From Streptomyces xylophagus (GTDB lineage Bacteria; Actinomycetota; Actinomycetes; Streptomycetales; Streptomycetaceae), in the NCBI RefSeq assembly GCF_000716435.1, contig NZ_JNWO01000003.1, positions 124,001-188,000 on the forward strand: a stretch of 64,000 nt of DNA, read 5' to 3'. The notes beneath the pieces are model-generated. The model was not told the DNA's origin. It made no database searches and saw only the letters and a list, made by a program, of their open reading frames with translations. Positions 15,295 through 24,254 of the stretch are shown in pieces (positions within the stretch are counted from its first letter, which is position 1; each line of letters begins with the position of its first letter). Both the position numbers and the translations under genes were made by a program.

Positions 15295-15314
15295 ATGCAG
15301 GCAATTACCTGCAT
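15295..15314. promoter_or_regulatory. Palindrome upstream of the ArsR-SRPBCC gene
   Basis: ATGCAGG-caatta-CCTGCAT is a perfect 7+7 inverted repeat centred about 45 bp before the ATG. ArsR proteins bind such short palindromes over their own promoters, so autoregulation is likely. Confidence 0.55.
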
Positions 15315-15354
15315 GTCAAGGTGTGCCTATCGAGCGACTTGGTGAGTGTTCGCC

Positions 15355-16125
15355 TCAGCCCAGGAAAGCGCCCAGTTCACGGCGGTGTGCGGCCACCCAG
15401 ACGTATGCGTCCCGCACCTGGTCTACGACTCCGGCCGCCCGCAGGCCGAGCATGGCCCGTTCGCCGCGCTCGGCGCCGGTCTCGATGCCTCGCCAACATC
15501 GGTCCTGCCACCACAGGACCGTGTCGAGCAGCCGGCCCCTGTCGTCGAGCCCGTACGCCTCGCAGATCAGGGCGATCCGGCGGGCGGTATCGGCTACGTG
15601 GGTGATGCCCGGGCCGAGGTCCAGGTACTGCCAGCAGACATGGGCGAGATCGTGGACACGCTCGCCGGGGGCGGCAAGGTCCCAGTCGACGAAGGCCAGC
15701 GGGCGCCACGCGGTGCCGTGGACGGCGTAGACGGTGTTCTTGGGGGCCAGGTCGTTGTGGCATACGACGTCCTGGTCACCGGCCTCCGGCGTGCCGTGCG
15801 TCAGGTCGTGGAAGGCGCGGACGAGGCGCGCGACGCGCACAAGGCCGGCGTCGGTGCAGGCGGCGGACCGCTCCTCGGGGCTGACGGCGGCCTGGCCGTC
15901 GATGTACCGGAACACCTCCCGCCCTCGCTCGTCCGTGCCGAGGAAACGCGGCGCTCCGGCCCACCCGTGCCGCGCGAACAGGGCGAGCACCGCGGTGACG
16001 TACTGCGACCGTTCCGAGGGCGTACGGCGTACGGTCTCCCCGACTCGCACGACCTGGTTGATCGCCCCTCCGCCGAGCACCGACTCCTGCACCTGGCCCG
16101 CCTCCCCGAAATCGTTCGACCGCAC
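15355..16125 (-). CDS. APH-family phosphotransferase
   Basis: The protein has 256 residues. The catalytic motif 'CHNDLAPKN' (His-x-Asp-x4-Asn) and the metal-binding 'FVDWD' are present near residues 140-170. This makes it an active kinase of the aminoglycoside/choline/homoserine kinase fold. The N-terminal ATP-binding lobe is short ('GGGAINQVVRVG'). Similar proteins are common in Streptomyces and mostly uncharacterised, so neither antibiotic resistance nor a metabolic role can be claimed. It is divergent from the small P-loop protein gene, with only 25 bp between the starts. Confidence 0.8.
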   Translation of the reverse strand: MRSNDFGEAGQVQESVLGGGAINQVVRVGETVRRTPSERSQYVTAVLALFARHGWAGAPRFLGTDERGREVFRYIDGQAAVSPEERSAACTDAGLVRVARLVRAFHDLTHGTPEAGDQDVVCHNDLAPKNTVYAVHGTAWRPLAFVDWDLAAPGERVHDLAHVCWQYLDLGPGITHVADTARRIALICEAYGLDDRGRLLDTVLWWQDRCWRGIETGAERGERAMLGLRAAGVVDQVRDAYVWVAAHRRELGAFLG

Positions 16126-16150
16126 GAGTATCGCTTGGCACGCTGCTCGT

Positions 16151-16690
16151 GTGGATCACGCGGAGGCACTGCTCATCGGGGGACGCGCCGGGGTCGGGAA
16201 GACGACCGTGGGCTGGGAGGTGTCGGCGCGGCTGCGCGCGGCGGGGGTCGCCCATGCCGTGATCGAGGGGGACTTCATGGGGCAGGTGCATCCGGCGCCG
16301 GACGGCGATCCGCACCGGACGGCGATCGGCGAGGCCAACTTGACCGCGGTGTGGGGGAATTACGCCGCGCTGGGATATCGGCGGCTCGTGTACACGAACA
16401 CGGTGAGCGTGCTCGGGGAGGCGTCGGGGCAGTTCCGCCGTGCGATGGGTGCGGACGTGCGGATCGTACGGGTGCTGCTGACCGCCTCCGACGAGACCGC
16501 GGCGGCACGGCTCAACGGGCGTGAGATCGGGAGCGAGTTGGGAAAGGAGTTGGCCAACAGCGCTCGCAAAGCACGCCTGTTGGACGAGTGGGCGCCCGTG
16601 GACACCGTGCGGGTGGTGACCGACGGGCGCTCTGTCGTCGACATCGCGGGTGAGGTGCTCGCCGCGACGGGGTGGGTCAACTGCCGTTAG
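16151..16690 (+). CDS. Small P-loop nucleotide-binding protein/kinase
   Basis: The protein has 179 residues. A clear Walker A motif 'GGRAGVGKTT' lies at residues 10-19. 'VIEGDFMGQVHP' looks like a kinase substrate or Walker B region, and 'RLNGREIGSELGKEL' like a lid. It resembles small kinases such as shikimate/gluconate/adenylylsulfate kinases but matches none firmly. The GTG start leaves no room for a longer N-terminus because a phosphotransferase gene begins 25 bp away. Its stop overlaps that of the convergent APC permease gene by 4 bp. Confidence 0.6.
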   Translation: MDHAEALLIGGRAGVGKTTVGWEVSARLRAAGVAHAVIEGDFMGQVHPAPDGDPHRTAIGEANLTAVWGNYAALGYRRLVYTNTVSVLGEASGQFRRAMGADVRIVRVLLTASDETAAARLNGREIGSELGKELANSARKARLLDEWAPVDTVRVVTDGRSVVDIAGEVLAATGWVNCR

Positions 16691-18135
16691 GCACCGGCGG
16701 GTTCCGGGACCGTCTCCGTGAGGTACTCCTCCGTGATCTCCCTGGGGCCGAACGGCCACACCTTCTCCAGGCGGGCCCAGACCACGAACGCGACGAGGCC
16801 CAGGGCGAGCCAGGCCAGGGACCACTCGATGGGGTGGCGGCCCGGGGAGTTCTTGTCGGCGTAGCCGTAGATCACGCACCAGCCGACGAAGGCGACGATG
16901 CTCGGCACGGGGTAGAGCCACATCCGGTAGGGGCGGCGCAGGGTCGGCTGGCGTTTGCGCAGGACTGTCAGGGCGATGATCTGGGCCAGTGCCTGGACGA
17001 TGACCATGACCGTGGTCAGGAGTTGGATCAGGGTCGCGAGGTCGGTGTGGCGGCCGATCAGGAAGCCGATCGCCGTGATCACGCCCATGGTGGCCAGGCC
17101 GAGCATCGGGAAGCGGTGCTTGGGGTGGAGCTTGGCGTAGGGGCGGAAGAAGACGCGTTCGCGGGCCGCGTCGTAGGGGACCCGGGAGCCGCCGAGGAGG
17201 CCGGTGAAGACCGAGGCGAAGGCCGTGATCAGGATCAGGACGGTGACCGTGTCGGCGGCACCCTTGCCCCAGGTCTTCTCCAGGACCGCCGAGGCCACCG
17301 AGGTGGACGCGATGTCGTTCACGTGGGTCATCCGGTGCCAGTCGATGACGCCGAGGGTGCCGATCTGGAGCATGAGGTAGATCGCCATGATGCCGACGAT
17401 GGAGAAGAGGATGGAGCGCGGCAACGTACGGCCGGGGTCCTTGATCTCGGCGCCCATGTAGGCGGTGGTGTTGTAGCCGAGGTAGTCGTAGATGCCGATC
17501 GTCAGGCCGCCGGCGAAGCCGAGCCAGAAGTGGTCGCTGCCCAGGTCGAAGGCGTGTGCCGGGTAGGTGAAGGCGAGGTCGGCGCTGAAGTGGGTGGCGG
17601 CGGCCACGATGACCAGGAACACCGCCGCGATCATCACCGCCCACATCACGGCGGTGATCCGCGCGATGTTCTCGATGCCGCGCCACAGCAGCAGGATCAC
17701 TATGGCGATGACGCCGAGGCCGATGAGATCGCCGGATGTCTTGCCCAAGTCCGGTGCCAGATAGCCGAGATACTGCACGAAGCCGACCACGCCGGTCGAC
17801 ATGATCAGCGGGATGAAGAGCATCGCCGTCCAGACGAACAGGAACGGCATCAGCCGGCCCGTGCGGTACTGGAAGGCCTGGCGGAGATAGACGTAGCTGC
17901 CGCCGGAACCGGGCATCGCGGCGCCCAGCTCGGCCCACACGAGCCCGTCGGCGAGCGCGAGGATCGCGCCCGCGACGAACCCGATCACCGCCTGCGGGCC
18001 GCCGAACGCGGCGACCATCAGCGGGATCGTCACGAACGGCCCGATGCCGCACATCTGGCTCATGTTGATGGCGGTGGCCTGGAAGAGACCGACGCGGCGG
18101 ACGAAGCCGCCGTCTGGGGGCGGACTACCGGACAT
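16687..18135 (-). CDS. APC-family amino acid permease
   Basis: The protein has 482 residues and about twelve transmembrane helices. The N-terminal APC signature 'MSQMCGIGPFVTIPLMV' carries the substrate-binding glycine-rich bend in helix 1, and 'PGSGGSYVYLRQAF' the helix 2-3 loop. Family members import amino acids or polyamines, mostly by proton coupling. It is divergent from the ROK regulator gene, whose promoter holds an operator-like repeat 82 bp from this start. It could therefore belong to the same sugar/aminosugar regulon, but this is only inference. Confidence 0.88.
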   Translation of the reverse strand: MSGSPPPDGGFVRRVGLFQATAINMSQMCGIGPFVTIPLMVAAFGGPQAVIGFVAGAILALADGLVWAELGAAMPGSGGSYVYLRQAFQYRTGRLMPFLFVWTAMLFIPLIMSTGVVGFVQYLGYLAPDLGKTSGDLIGLGVIAIVILLLWRGIENIARITAVMWAVMIAAVFLVIVAAATHFSADLAFTYPAHAFDLGSDHFWLGFAGGLTIGIYDYLGYNTTAYMGAEIKDPGRTLPRSILFSIVGIMAIYLMLQIGTLGVIDWHRMTHVNDIASTSVASAVLEKTWGKGAADTVTVLILITAFASVFTGLLGGSRVPYDAARERVFFRPYAKLHPKHRFPMLGLATMGVITAIGFLIGRHTDLATLIQLLTTVMVIVQALAQIIALTVLRKRQPTLRRPYRMWLYPVPSIVAFVGWCVIYGYADKNSPGRHPIEWSLAWLALGLVAFVVWARLEKVWPFGPREITEEYLTETVPEPAGA

Positions 18136-18216
18136 GGGGGCTCCTGAGGGGTGCGTTGCTCCGGGGAAGAGGGGGTGCGGCGTGCGGGCCGGTATCCGGT
18201 GGCTGACTGGGCGATA

Positions 18217-18238
18217 AAGTTAAGGAGCCTTACTAGAC
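18217..18238. promoter_or_regulatory. ROK operator upstream of the ROK gene
   Basis: The site contains TAAGG-ag-CCTTA. It matches the reverse complement of the site at 19524-19545 in 15 of 22 positions (conserved AAGTTA and TTACTA ends). It lies 21 bp before the ROK start, fitting autoregulation. Confidence 0.6.
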
Positions 18239-18258
18239 TCGTCAAGAGGGTGTCCCCG

Positions 18259-19461
18259 ATGCGTGAGAATGATGCGATGCCCGCCAACGACGTCGCAGAG
18301 CAGCCGGAACAGCCCTGGAGCCGGCAGCGGCTGCGCAGCGTCAACGAGCGGCTGCTGCTCGACCGGCTGCGCACCGCCGGCGCCGCCTCGCGCGCCCAAC
18401 TCGCCCGCGAGACCGGCCTGTCGAAGCCGACGGTCTCCAGCGCGCTCGCCGCCCTGGAGGAGGCGGGACTGGTCCACGAGGTCGGGACACAGGCCCCCGA
18501 GCGCGGCCGGACCGCCGTGCTCTACGCACCCGATCCGGCCGCCGGGTACGCGCTCGGGATCGACGTCGGACGCAGTTGGCTGCGGGTCGCGGTGGCCAAT
18601 CTGGACGGCGAGGTGGTGGCCCGGGCGGACGTCCGCAACCGGGCCCGGAGTTCGGGCGCCATGGCCGAGCTGGTGGTCGCCACCGCACACCAGGTCGTCG
18701 CCAACTCCGAGGTCGAACCGGCCGCTGTGGTGCATGCCGTGGTGGGCACTCCGGGTGTGTACGACGAGCAGCGGCGGCGGGTGCGGTACGCGATGCATCT
18801 GCCGGGGTGGGGCCGGGCCGGGCTGTTCGACCGCATGCGGGAGGAGCTGGGCATCCCGCTGGAGGTGCACAACGACGCCAATCTCGCGGCGCTGGGCGAG
18901 TACACGTACGGCGTCGGCGCGGGCAGCCGGCTGTTCGCGTACATCATGATCGGCACCGGTCTCGGCATGGGCGTGGTCAGCGAGGGGCGGCTGTTCACGG
19001 GGGCGCACGGCGGGGCCGGCGAGATCGGGTTCCTGCCGTGGCCGGGGCGGCAGAAGCCGGAGACGCTGGAGGACGCCGTCTCCGGGGTGGCCGTCGTCGA
19101 GGCGGCCCGCATGTTCGGCATGAGCGGACAGCAGCTCACCGCGAAGGCCGTGTTCGACGCGGCCCGGCAGGGAAACGCCGCCGCCGTCAAGGCGGTTGAG
19201 CTGGAAGGTGAGCGGATCGCGTACACGGTGGCGGCTGCCGCGGCCGTGCTCGATCCGGACCTGGTCGTCCTGGGCGGCGGCGTCGGACACAGCGTGGATC
19301 TGCTGCTGCGTCCGGTACGGGAGAACCTGCGCGCGCTCACTCCGCTCCGGCCGAAGATCGTGCCCAGCGCGCTCGGCGAGGACGCGGTGCTCCTGGGCGC
19401 CGTGGCCACCGCCCTCGGCACCGCGCGGGAGCTGGTGTTCGAGCGCCACTCAGCGTCCTGA
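18259..19461 (+). CDS. ROK-family transcriptional repressor
   Basis: The protein has about 400 residues. The N-terminal winged helix-turn-helix reads 'TGLSKPTVSSALAALEEAGL'. The ROK domain has 'ALGIDVGRSWLRVAVANLDG', a glycine-rich 'GTGLGMGV', and 'AHGGAGEIGFLPW'. The usual ROK zinc cluster of cysteines (CxCGxxGC) is not present. Such repressors sense sugars or aminosugars. The shared operator with the downstream glucosaminidase-like gene, and that enzyme's nature, suggest it is a relative of CsnR, the chitosan-responsive ROK repressor of Streptomyces. I chose the ATG at 18259, with AGAGGG upstream; an in-frame GTG lies 9 bp earlier. Confidence 0.85.
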   Translation: MRENDAMPANDVAEQPEQPWSRQRLRSVNERLLLDRLRTAGAASRAQLARETGLSKPTVSSALAALEEAGLVHEVGTQAPERGRTAVLYAPDPAAGYALGIDVGRSWLRVAVANLDGEVVARADVRNRARSSGAMAELVVATAHQVVANSEVEPAAVVHAVVGTPGVYDEQRRRVRYAMHLPGWGRAGLFDRMREELGIPLEVHNDANLAALGEYTYGVGAGSRLFAYIMIGTGLGMGVVSEGRLFTGAHGGAGEIGFLPWPGRQKPETLEDAVSGVAVVEAARMFGMSGQQLTAKAVFDAARQGNAAAVKAVELEGERIAYTVAAAAAVLDPDLVVLGGGVGHSVDLLLRPVRENLRALTPLRPKIVPSALGEDAVLLGAVATALGTARELVFERHSAS

Positions 19462-19523
19462 GCAACTCGCCCACGCGCAACGGTGATTGACACACCCCAT
19501 CCTCCGGCCTACCTTCTGTCGCA

Positions 19524-19545
19524 GTTAGTAAAGTTTCCTAACTTG
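19524..19545. promoter_or_regulatory. ROK operator upstream of the GH2 gene
   Basis: GTTAG and CTAAC flank TAAAGTTTC in a near-palindrome 18 bp before the GTG start. It resembles the AGGAAAGTTTCCT-type box I recall for the chitosanase repressor CsnR (about 12 of 13). It matches the inverted copy at the ROK gene. Confidence 0.65.
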
Positions 19546-19562
19546 ACGAGGCTGGAGTCCCC

Positions 19563-22283
19563 GTGTTCCACCGCCCCGCCGTCCACCCCCTCCTCAGGGG
19601 CCGTCTCGCCACGGCCGCGATCGCCCTCGGCCTGCTGGGCACCCTCACCACCAGCGCCTGGGCGGGAGCCCGGGAGCCTTCCCCGCAGCCGCGCACGCAG
19701 GCCCCGGTGACCGCCGTTCGCTCGACGGCCGGTTCTGCCACCCCCCTGTCCGGCTACGCGATCCAGTCGTCCGCCAAGGTCACCGATTCCGCCGCGGCCG
19801 TCTCCTCCCCCGGCTATCGGCCGACCGGCTGGTACCCAGCGGGCGCGCGCTCGACGGTCCTCGCCGCCCTGATCGCCGACGGCATCTACCGGGACCCCTT
19901 CTACTCCACCAACCAGCAGAAGATCCCGAAGGCCGACTTCCAGGTGCCGTGGTGGTACCGCAGCGACTTCACGGTCGCCGACCGCACGCAACGCACCTAC
20001 CTCGACTTCAGCGGGGTGATCTCGGCGGCCGACGTCTACGTCAACGGCAAGCAGATCGCCAGGGCCAAGGACGTCATCGGCGCCTATACACAGCACGAGT
20101 TGGACGTCACCTCGCTCGTCCGCGCCGGCACCAACACGGTCGCCTTCCGCATCCAGCCGAACGACCCGAACAAGAACCTCACCATGGGCTGGATCGACTG
20201 GCTCCAGCCGCCGCCCGACCAGAACATGGGCATCGTCCGTGACGTCCTCGTCCGGCGCGGCGGCCCGGTCGCGCTGCGCGACGCACATGTGGTGACGAAG
20301 CTGGCCGTGCCGTCGCTTGCCACGGCGGACCTGACGGTGAAGGCGTCGGCGCGCAACGACTCGAACACGCCCGTCACGGCAGAGGTCAGGGGCAGCATCG
20401 GGAGCACGGCCTTCGAGAAGACCGTCTCCCTCGCCGCCCACGAGACGAAGACCGTCACCTTCGGCCTCCACCTGAACTCCCCCAAGGTCTGGTGGCCGGC
20501 GGGCATGGGCGGCCAGCCGCTCTACGGCCTCGATCTCACCGCCTCCGTGGCGGGCACCGTCTCCGACACCGCGCACGAGACCTTCGGCATCCGGGACGTG
20601 CGGGCCCCGCTGAACTCCGCCGGCGACCGCCAGTACCTCGTCAACGGCCGCAAGTTGCTGATCAAGGGCGGCGGTTGGTCGCCGGACGAGTTCCTGCGCT
20701 GGGACCGGACATACGTCGAGGACCGCCTGAAGTACGCCCTCGACCTCGGCCTGAACACCATCCGCCTGGAAGGGCACATCGAGCCGGACGAGTTCTTCGA
20801 CCTGGCCGACCGCTACGGCATCCTCACCCTCCCCGGCTGGGAGTGCTGCGACAAGTGGGAGGGCCAGGTCAACGGGGACGAGACCGGCGACAAATGGACC
20901 GCCGCCGACTACCCGGTCGCCAAGGCGTCGATGGCCGCCGAGGCCGCCCGGCTGCGCGACCACCCGAGCGTGATCTCCTTCCTCATCGGCAGCGACTTCG
21001 CGCCCGACGCGAAGATCGAGAAGACCTACCTGGACGCCTTGAAGGCCGCCGACTGGGGAACCCCGGTGGTCGCGGCCGCATCGGACAACTCATCCCTGAT
21101 CAGCGGCAGTTCGGGCATGAAGATGACCGGCCCGTACGACTGGATCCCGCCGAACTACTGGTACGCCAAACGCGAGGGCGGCGCCACCGGCTTCAACTCC
21201 GAGACCAGCGCGGGCCCCGACATCCCCACCCTCGACACCCTGCGCCGCATGATGACCCCCGCCGAACTCGCCACCCTCTGGAAGAACCCGAGCGCCAAGC
21301 AGTACCACCGCTCCCCGTCGCCGGTCTTCAACACCCTCAAGCTCTACGACAACGCCCTCACCGGCCGCTACGGCCCACCGACGAGCCTCACCGACTACGT
21401 CCGCAAGGCCCAGCTCGCCCAGTACGAGAACGTGCGGGCCCAGTTCGAGGCGTACGAGCGCAACGCCACCGACGCCTCGAAGCCGGCGACCGGGGTCGTC
21501 TACTGGATGTTCAACAGCGGATGGACCTCGCTGCACTGGCAGTTGATGGACCGTTACCTCGACCAGGGCGGCGCCTACTTCGGCGCGAAGAAGGCGAACG
21601 AACCGCTGCACATCCAGTACTCGTACGACAACCGCTCGGTCGTCGTGGTGAACAACCGGAACGCGTCCGCCTCCCGACTCACCGCGCGGGCCGCGCTGTT
21701 CAACACCGACGGCACGCAGAAATACGACAGGACGGTCAAGGGGGTGAAGGTCTCCGGCGGCGGCGCGCACAGCACCGCGCTCACCCTGCCCTCCTCGGTG
21801 CCCGGGCTGTCGACGACGTACCTGGTGCGGCTGACGCTGACCGACGCGTCCGGCAAGGAGGTGAGCCGGAACGTGTACTGGCTCTCCGCCGAGCCCGACA
21901 CGCTCGACTGGGCGCACACGGACTGGTACTACACGCCGACGACGAGCTACGCCGATCTGAAGGGGCTCAACTCGATGGCGCAGGTGCCGGTTTCGGCGAC
22001 GGCGTCGACCTCGGTGGGGGCGAGCGGCACGTCGACCACGACGGTCACGGTACGCAACTCGGGGAAGGGACAGGTCCCTTCACTTCTCACGGACGTCCAT
22101 CTCGTGGACTCGGCGGGCAGGCCGGTGCTGCCGGTGCAGTGGTCCGACAATGAAGTCAGCCTGTGGCCCGGGGAGTCGAAGACCCTGACGGTGACCTACC
22201 GGACGTCCGAGCTGCACGGGTCGGCGCCACGGGTGCGGGTCTCCGGCTGGAACACGCCTGAACGGACGGTCCCGGCGGCGTGA
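19563..22283 (+). CDS. Secreted GH2 exo-beta-D-glucosaminidase (CsxA-like)
   Basis: The protein has 906 residues. A signal peptide ends near 'TTSAWAGA' (about residue 35). A GH2 sugar-binding jelly roll, immunoglobulin-like domain and TIM barrel follow, with C-terminal beta domains. The probable acid/base is Asp478 in 'LIGSDFAPD' and the nucleophile Glu547 in 'GFNSETSAG'. An acidic residue at this position, instead of the usual Glu of GH2, is a mark of the exo-glucosaminidases such as Amycolatopsis CsxA. These remove glucosamine from chitosan ends. GGAG precedes the GTG start, and the ROK operator lies over the promoter. No chitosanase or sugar importer is adjacent. Confidence 0.88.
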   Translation: MFHRPAVHPLLRGRLATAAIALGLLGTLTTSAWAGAREPSPQPRTQAPVTAVRSTAGSATPLSGYAIQSSAKVTDSAAAVSSPGYRPTGWYPAGARSTVLAALIADGIYRDPFYSTNQQKIPKADFQVPWWYRSDFTVADRTQRTYLDFSGVISAADVYVNGKQIARAKDVIGAYTQHELDVTSLVRAGTNTVAFRIQPNDPNKNLTMGWIDWLQPPPDQNMGIVRDVLVRRGGPVALRDAHVVTKLAVPSLATADLTVKASARNDSNTPVTAEVRGSIGSTAFEKTVSLAAHETKTVTFGLHLNSPKVWWPAGMGGQPLYGLDLTASVAGTVSDTAHETFGIRDVRAPLNSAGDRQYLVNGRKLLIKGGGWSPDEFLRWDRTYVEDRLKYALDLGLNTIRLEGHIEPDEFFDLADRYGILTLPGWECCDKWEGQVNGDETGDKWTAADYPVAKASMAAEAARLRDHPSVISFLIGSDFAPDAKIEKTYLDALKAADWGTPVVAAASDNSSLISGSSGMKMTGPYDWIPPNYWYAKREGGATGFNSETSAGPDIPTLDTLRRMMTPAELATLWKNPSAKQYHRSPSPVFNTLKLYDNALTGRYGPPTSLTDYVRKAQLAQYENVRAQFEAYERNATDASKPATGVVYWMFNSGWTSLHWQLMDRYLDQGGAYFGAKKANEPLHIQYSYDNRSVVVVNNRNASASRLTARAALFNTDGTQKYDRTVKGVKVSGGGAHSTALTLPSSVPGLSTTYLVRLTLTDASGKEVSRNVYWLSAEPDTLDWAHTDWYYTPTTSYADLKGLNSMAQVPVSATASTSVGASGTSTTTVTVRNSGKGQVPSLLTDVHLVDSAGRPVLPVQWSDNEVSLWPGESKTLTVTYRTSELHGSAPRVRVSGWNTPERTVPAA

Positions 22284-22293
22284 ACACCTGAGA

Positions 22294-22329
22294 ACCGGTG
22301 GGGCCCGGCCGCCGCCGGGCCCCACCGGT
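22294..22329. terminator. Strong bidirectional terminator hairpin
   Basis: Sixteen perfectly paired bases (22294-22309 with 22314-22329) and a 4-nt loop lie between convergent genes ending at 22283 and 22335. Confidence 0.9.
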
Positions 22330-22334
22330 CGTCA

Positions 22335-23759
22335 TCAGCTGACGTTGAGCGCGGTGTCGTCGATGACGAAGGACGTCTGGAGGGTGGACCCTTCGACGCC
22401 GCTGAACTTGATGGTGGCGGTGGTGCCGGCCAGGGAGGAGACGTCGAAGGACTTCAGGACGTATCCGGAGGCCGCGTTCAGGTTGGAGTACGTGGCCAGG
22501 GTGGTGGATCCGGCGGTGACCGTCAGTTTGTCGTAGGCGGTACTGGTGGTGGTCTCCGCGGTGTCCACGTGCAGATAGAAGCTGAGGGTGGCGGAGCAGC
22601 CGGACGGGATGGTCACCGACTGGGACAAGGTGTCGGTGTGGGCCGATCCGTAACCGTCGAGCCAGGCCTTGTAGGAGCCGGTGCGGGCGGCCTCGCTGGA
22701 GGAGCTCGTGATGACGCCGCTGGTGGCCGTCCAGGTGGTGTTGCCGGACTCGAAGCCCGGGTTGCCCAGCAGTTGGGCGGCGGTGCAGGTGCCGCCGCCT
22801 CCTCCGCCACCGCCGCTGGTGCCGTCGCCGGCCAGCCACGCGGTGGCGTTGAGGGCGAGGGCGGCGTTGGTGGCGCCGGTGTCGTTCCAGCCGTCGTAGA
22901 GCGTGTTGCCGGACTGGCCGGTGCCGTCGTCGATGGGCGAGCTGTCGCCCCAGAAGGCGACGCGGCCGCTGCCGAAGGTGCTGGTCGCGAAGAACGCGCC
23001 GGTGTTGCCGGAGTAACCGCTGCGGTACACGAGGCCCTCGACGGACGAGTTGTCGGCGGGCTTCAGCGTGGCCGTCGTGCCGTCGGCGATGAGGCTCTTG
23101 GTGACCGTGCCGAAGGCGCCGTTCAGGACCGTGTTGCTGCTGTCGCTGATCGCGGCGGGATAGCCGGAGCTGATGTCGAGGGTGTCGATGGAGAACCCGA
23201 ACGGGTCGGTCGAGTCGACGCTGTTGTTCGTCATCAGGTCGTTGAGGATCTCGACCGCGTCCTCGCCGTCGCTGTTGCGGTCGGCGCCGGTGTGGTCGGA
23301 GATCATGAACAGGCCGCCGCCGTTCTGGACGAACGTCATGATCGCGGTCTTCTCGGCGGTCGTGAACAGCGTGTTGGGCTCGGGGAGGACCAGCGTGTCG
23401 AAGTTCGACAGGTCGGTCGTCGACGAACCACCGTACGTGAGCGCGCTCGTGGCGGTCTTCAGGCTGTAGTCGCCCGTCTGCTGCAGGGCGACGCCCCACG
23501 AGGAGAGCGCGCCGGTCCAGTCCGTCTCCGACGACGGGGAGGAGTCCTGGGCCAACGGGTCGGGCTTGCTGGTGGAGATGATCCAGTCCGCGTTGCCCGC
23601 CTCCTCGGCATGGCCGTCGTCGAACAGGATGCGGTGAGTGGTGGCCGCGTGTGCGGGTGTGGCCGTAGTGGTGACCTGGAGGGCGGCTCCCGTGACGAAA
23701 AGCCCCAGGCCGGCGAGGGCGGTGGTGAGTCTGCGGCGGGATCTTCTTGATCCAAGCAT
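22335..23759 (-). CDS. Secreted modular protein: GATase-like domain plus C-terminal binding module
   Basis: The protein has 474 residues. A Tat-like signal ('[18 protein letters not shown]', cleavage near 'PAHA') leads to an exported chain. Residues 40-310 look like a glutamine-amidotransferase-like/DUF4350-type fold, with '[16 protein letters not shown]' and '[13 protein letters not shown]'. A Gly8 linker (about residue 320) joins a beta-sandwich with 'NPGFESG' and '[16 protein letters not shown]', common at the ends of Streptomyces secreted hydrolases and probably carbohydrate- or surface-binding. A catalytic residue cannot be named. It may help the neighbouring secreted GH2 enzyme, but the genes are convergent. 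Confidence 0.7.
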   Translation of the reverse strand: MLGSRRSRRRLTTALAGLGLFVTGAALQVTTTATPAHAATTHRILFDDGHAEEAGNADWIISTSKPDPLAQDSSPSSETDWTGALSSWGVALQQTGDYSLKTATSALTYGGSSTTDLSNFDTLVLPEPNTLFTTAEKTAIMTFVQNGGGLFMISDHTGADRNSDGEDAVEILNDLMTNNSVDSTDPFGFSIDTLDISSGYPAAISDSSNTVLNGAFGTVTKSLIADGTTATLKPADNSSVEGLVYRSGYSGNTGAFFATSTFGSGRVAFWGDSSPIDDGTGQSGNTLYDGWNDTGATNAALALNATAWLAGDGTSGGGGGGGGTCTAAQLLGNPGFESGNTTWTATSGVITSSSSEAARTGSYKAWLDGYGSAHTDTLSQSVTIPSGCSATLSFYLHVDTAETTTSTAYDKLTVTAGSTTLATYSNLNAASGYVLKSFDVSSLAGTTATIKFSGVEGSTLQTSFVIDDTALNVS

Positions 23760-23813
23760 CCGGCGAACCTCCGTGAGGGGGTGAGGAAGGGTGCGGTGCG
23801 GGCGCCAAATCTG

Positions 23814-23849
23814 CGCGCGTAGAACGGTAGTGGGGGAGTTCTACACGCG
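23814..23849. promoter_or_regulatory. Long inverted repeat upstream of the secreted modular protein
   Basis: CGCGCGTAGAAC (23814-23825) and GTTCTACACGCG (23838-23849) pair in 11 of 12 positions around a 12-bp G-rich centre. The repeat lies 55-90 bp before the minus-strand start. This is the right place for an operator; the regulator is unknown. Confidence 0.5.
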
Positions 23850-23990
23850 TTGAACGATTGAAAGGTACATGGCATGAAGGGGTGGTGAAAAGAAAGTCCC
23901 GGCAATAACAGGCACCAAAACACGGGCGGACTGGCTTGGCGTCCAGCGGGCACATGAAGAGAGCAGGGAAATCGACAAAGAGGGGCGGAG

Positions 23991-24254
23991 ATGGAGATCT
24001 CGGGCATCATCAGTGCCATCATCATTGGCATCATCATTGGCGTGTTGGGACGGCTCGTCGTACCGGGTCGCCAGCACATCGGCATTCTGCTGACGATCGT
24101 GGTCGGCATCGTGGCCGCGCTGATCGGCGCGGCGATCGCCTCCGGCCTTGGGGTCGCCGACACCAAGGGGATCGACTGGATCGAGTGGCTCATCCAGATC
24201 GGGCTGGCCGGCGTCGGCATCGCCGCGCTGGACCGGACGAGGGCGCGCCGCTGA
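23991..24254 (+). CDS. GlsB/YeaQ/YmgE-family membrane protein
   Basis: The protein has 87 residues and three hydrophobic segments with the family pattern 'IIIGIIIGVLGRLVVPG' and a glycine-rich second helix. These small proteins (also called transglycosylase-associated) are induced by stress in many bacteria; their biochemical role is not known. AGGGGCGGAG precedes the ATG. It stands alone in its orientation, with no obvious partner. Confidence 0.85.
   Translation: MEISGIISAIIIGIIIGVLGRLVVPGRQHIGILLTIVVGIVAALIGAAIASGLGVADTKGIDWIEWLIQIGLAGVGIAALDRTRARR

Noticed and set aside
15355..16125. Aminoglycoside resistance gene
   Set aside because: The kinase motifs show only the broad APH fold; nothing indicates a drug substrate.
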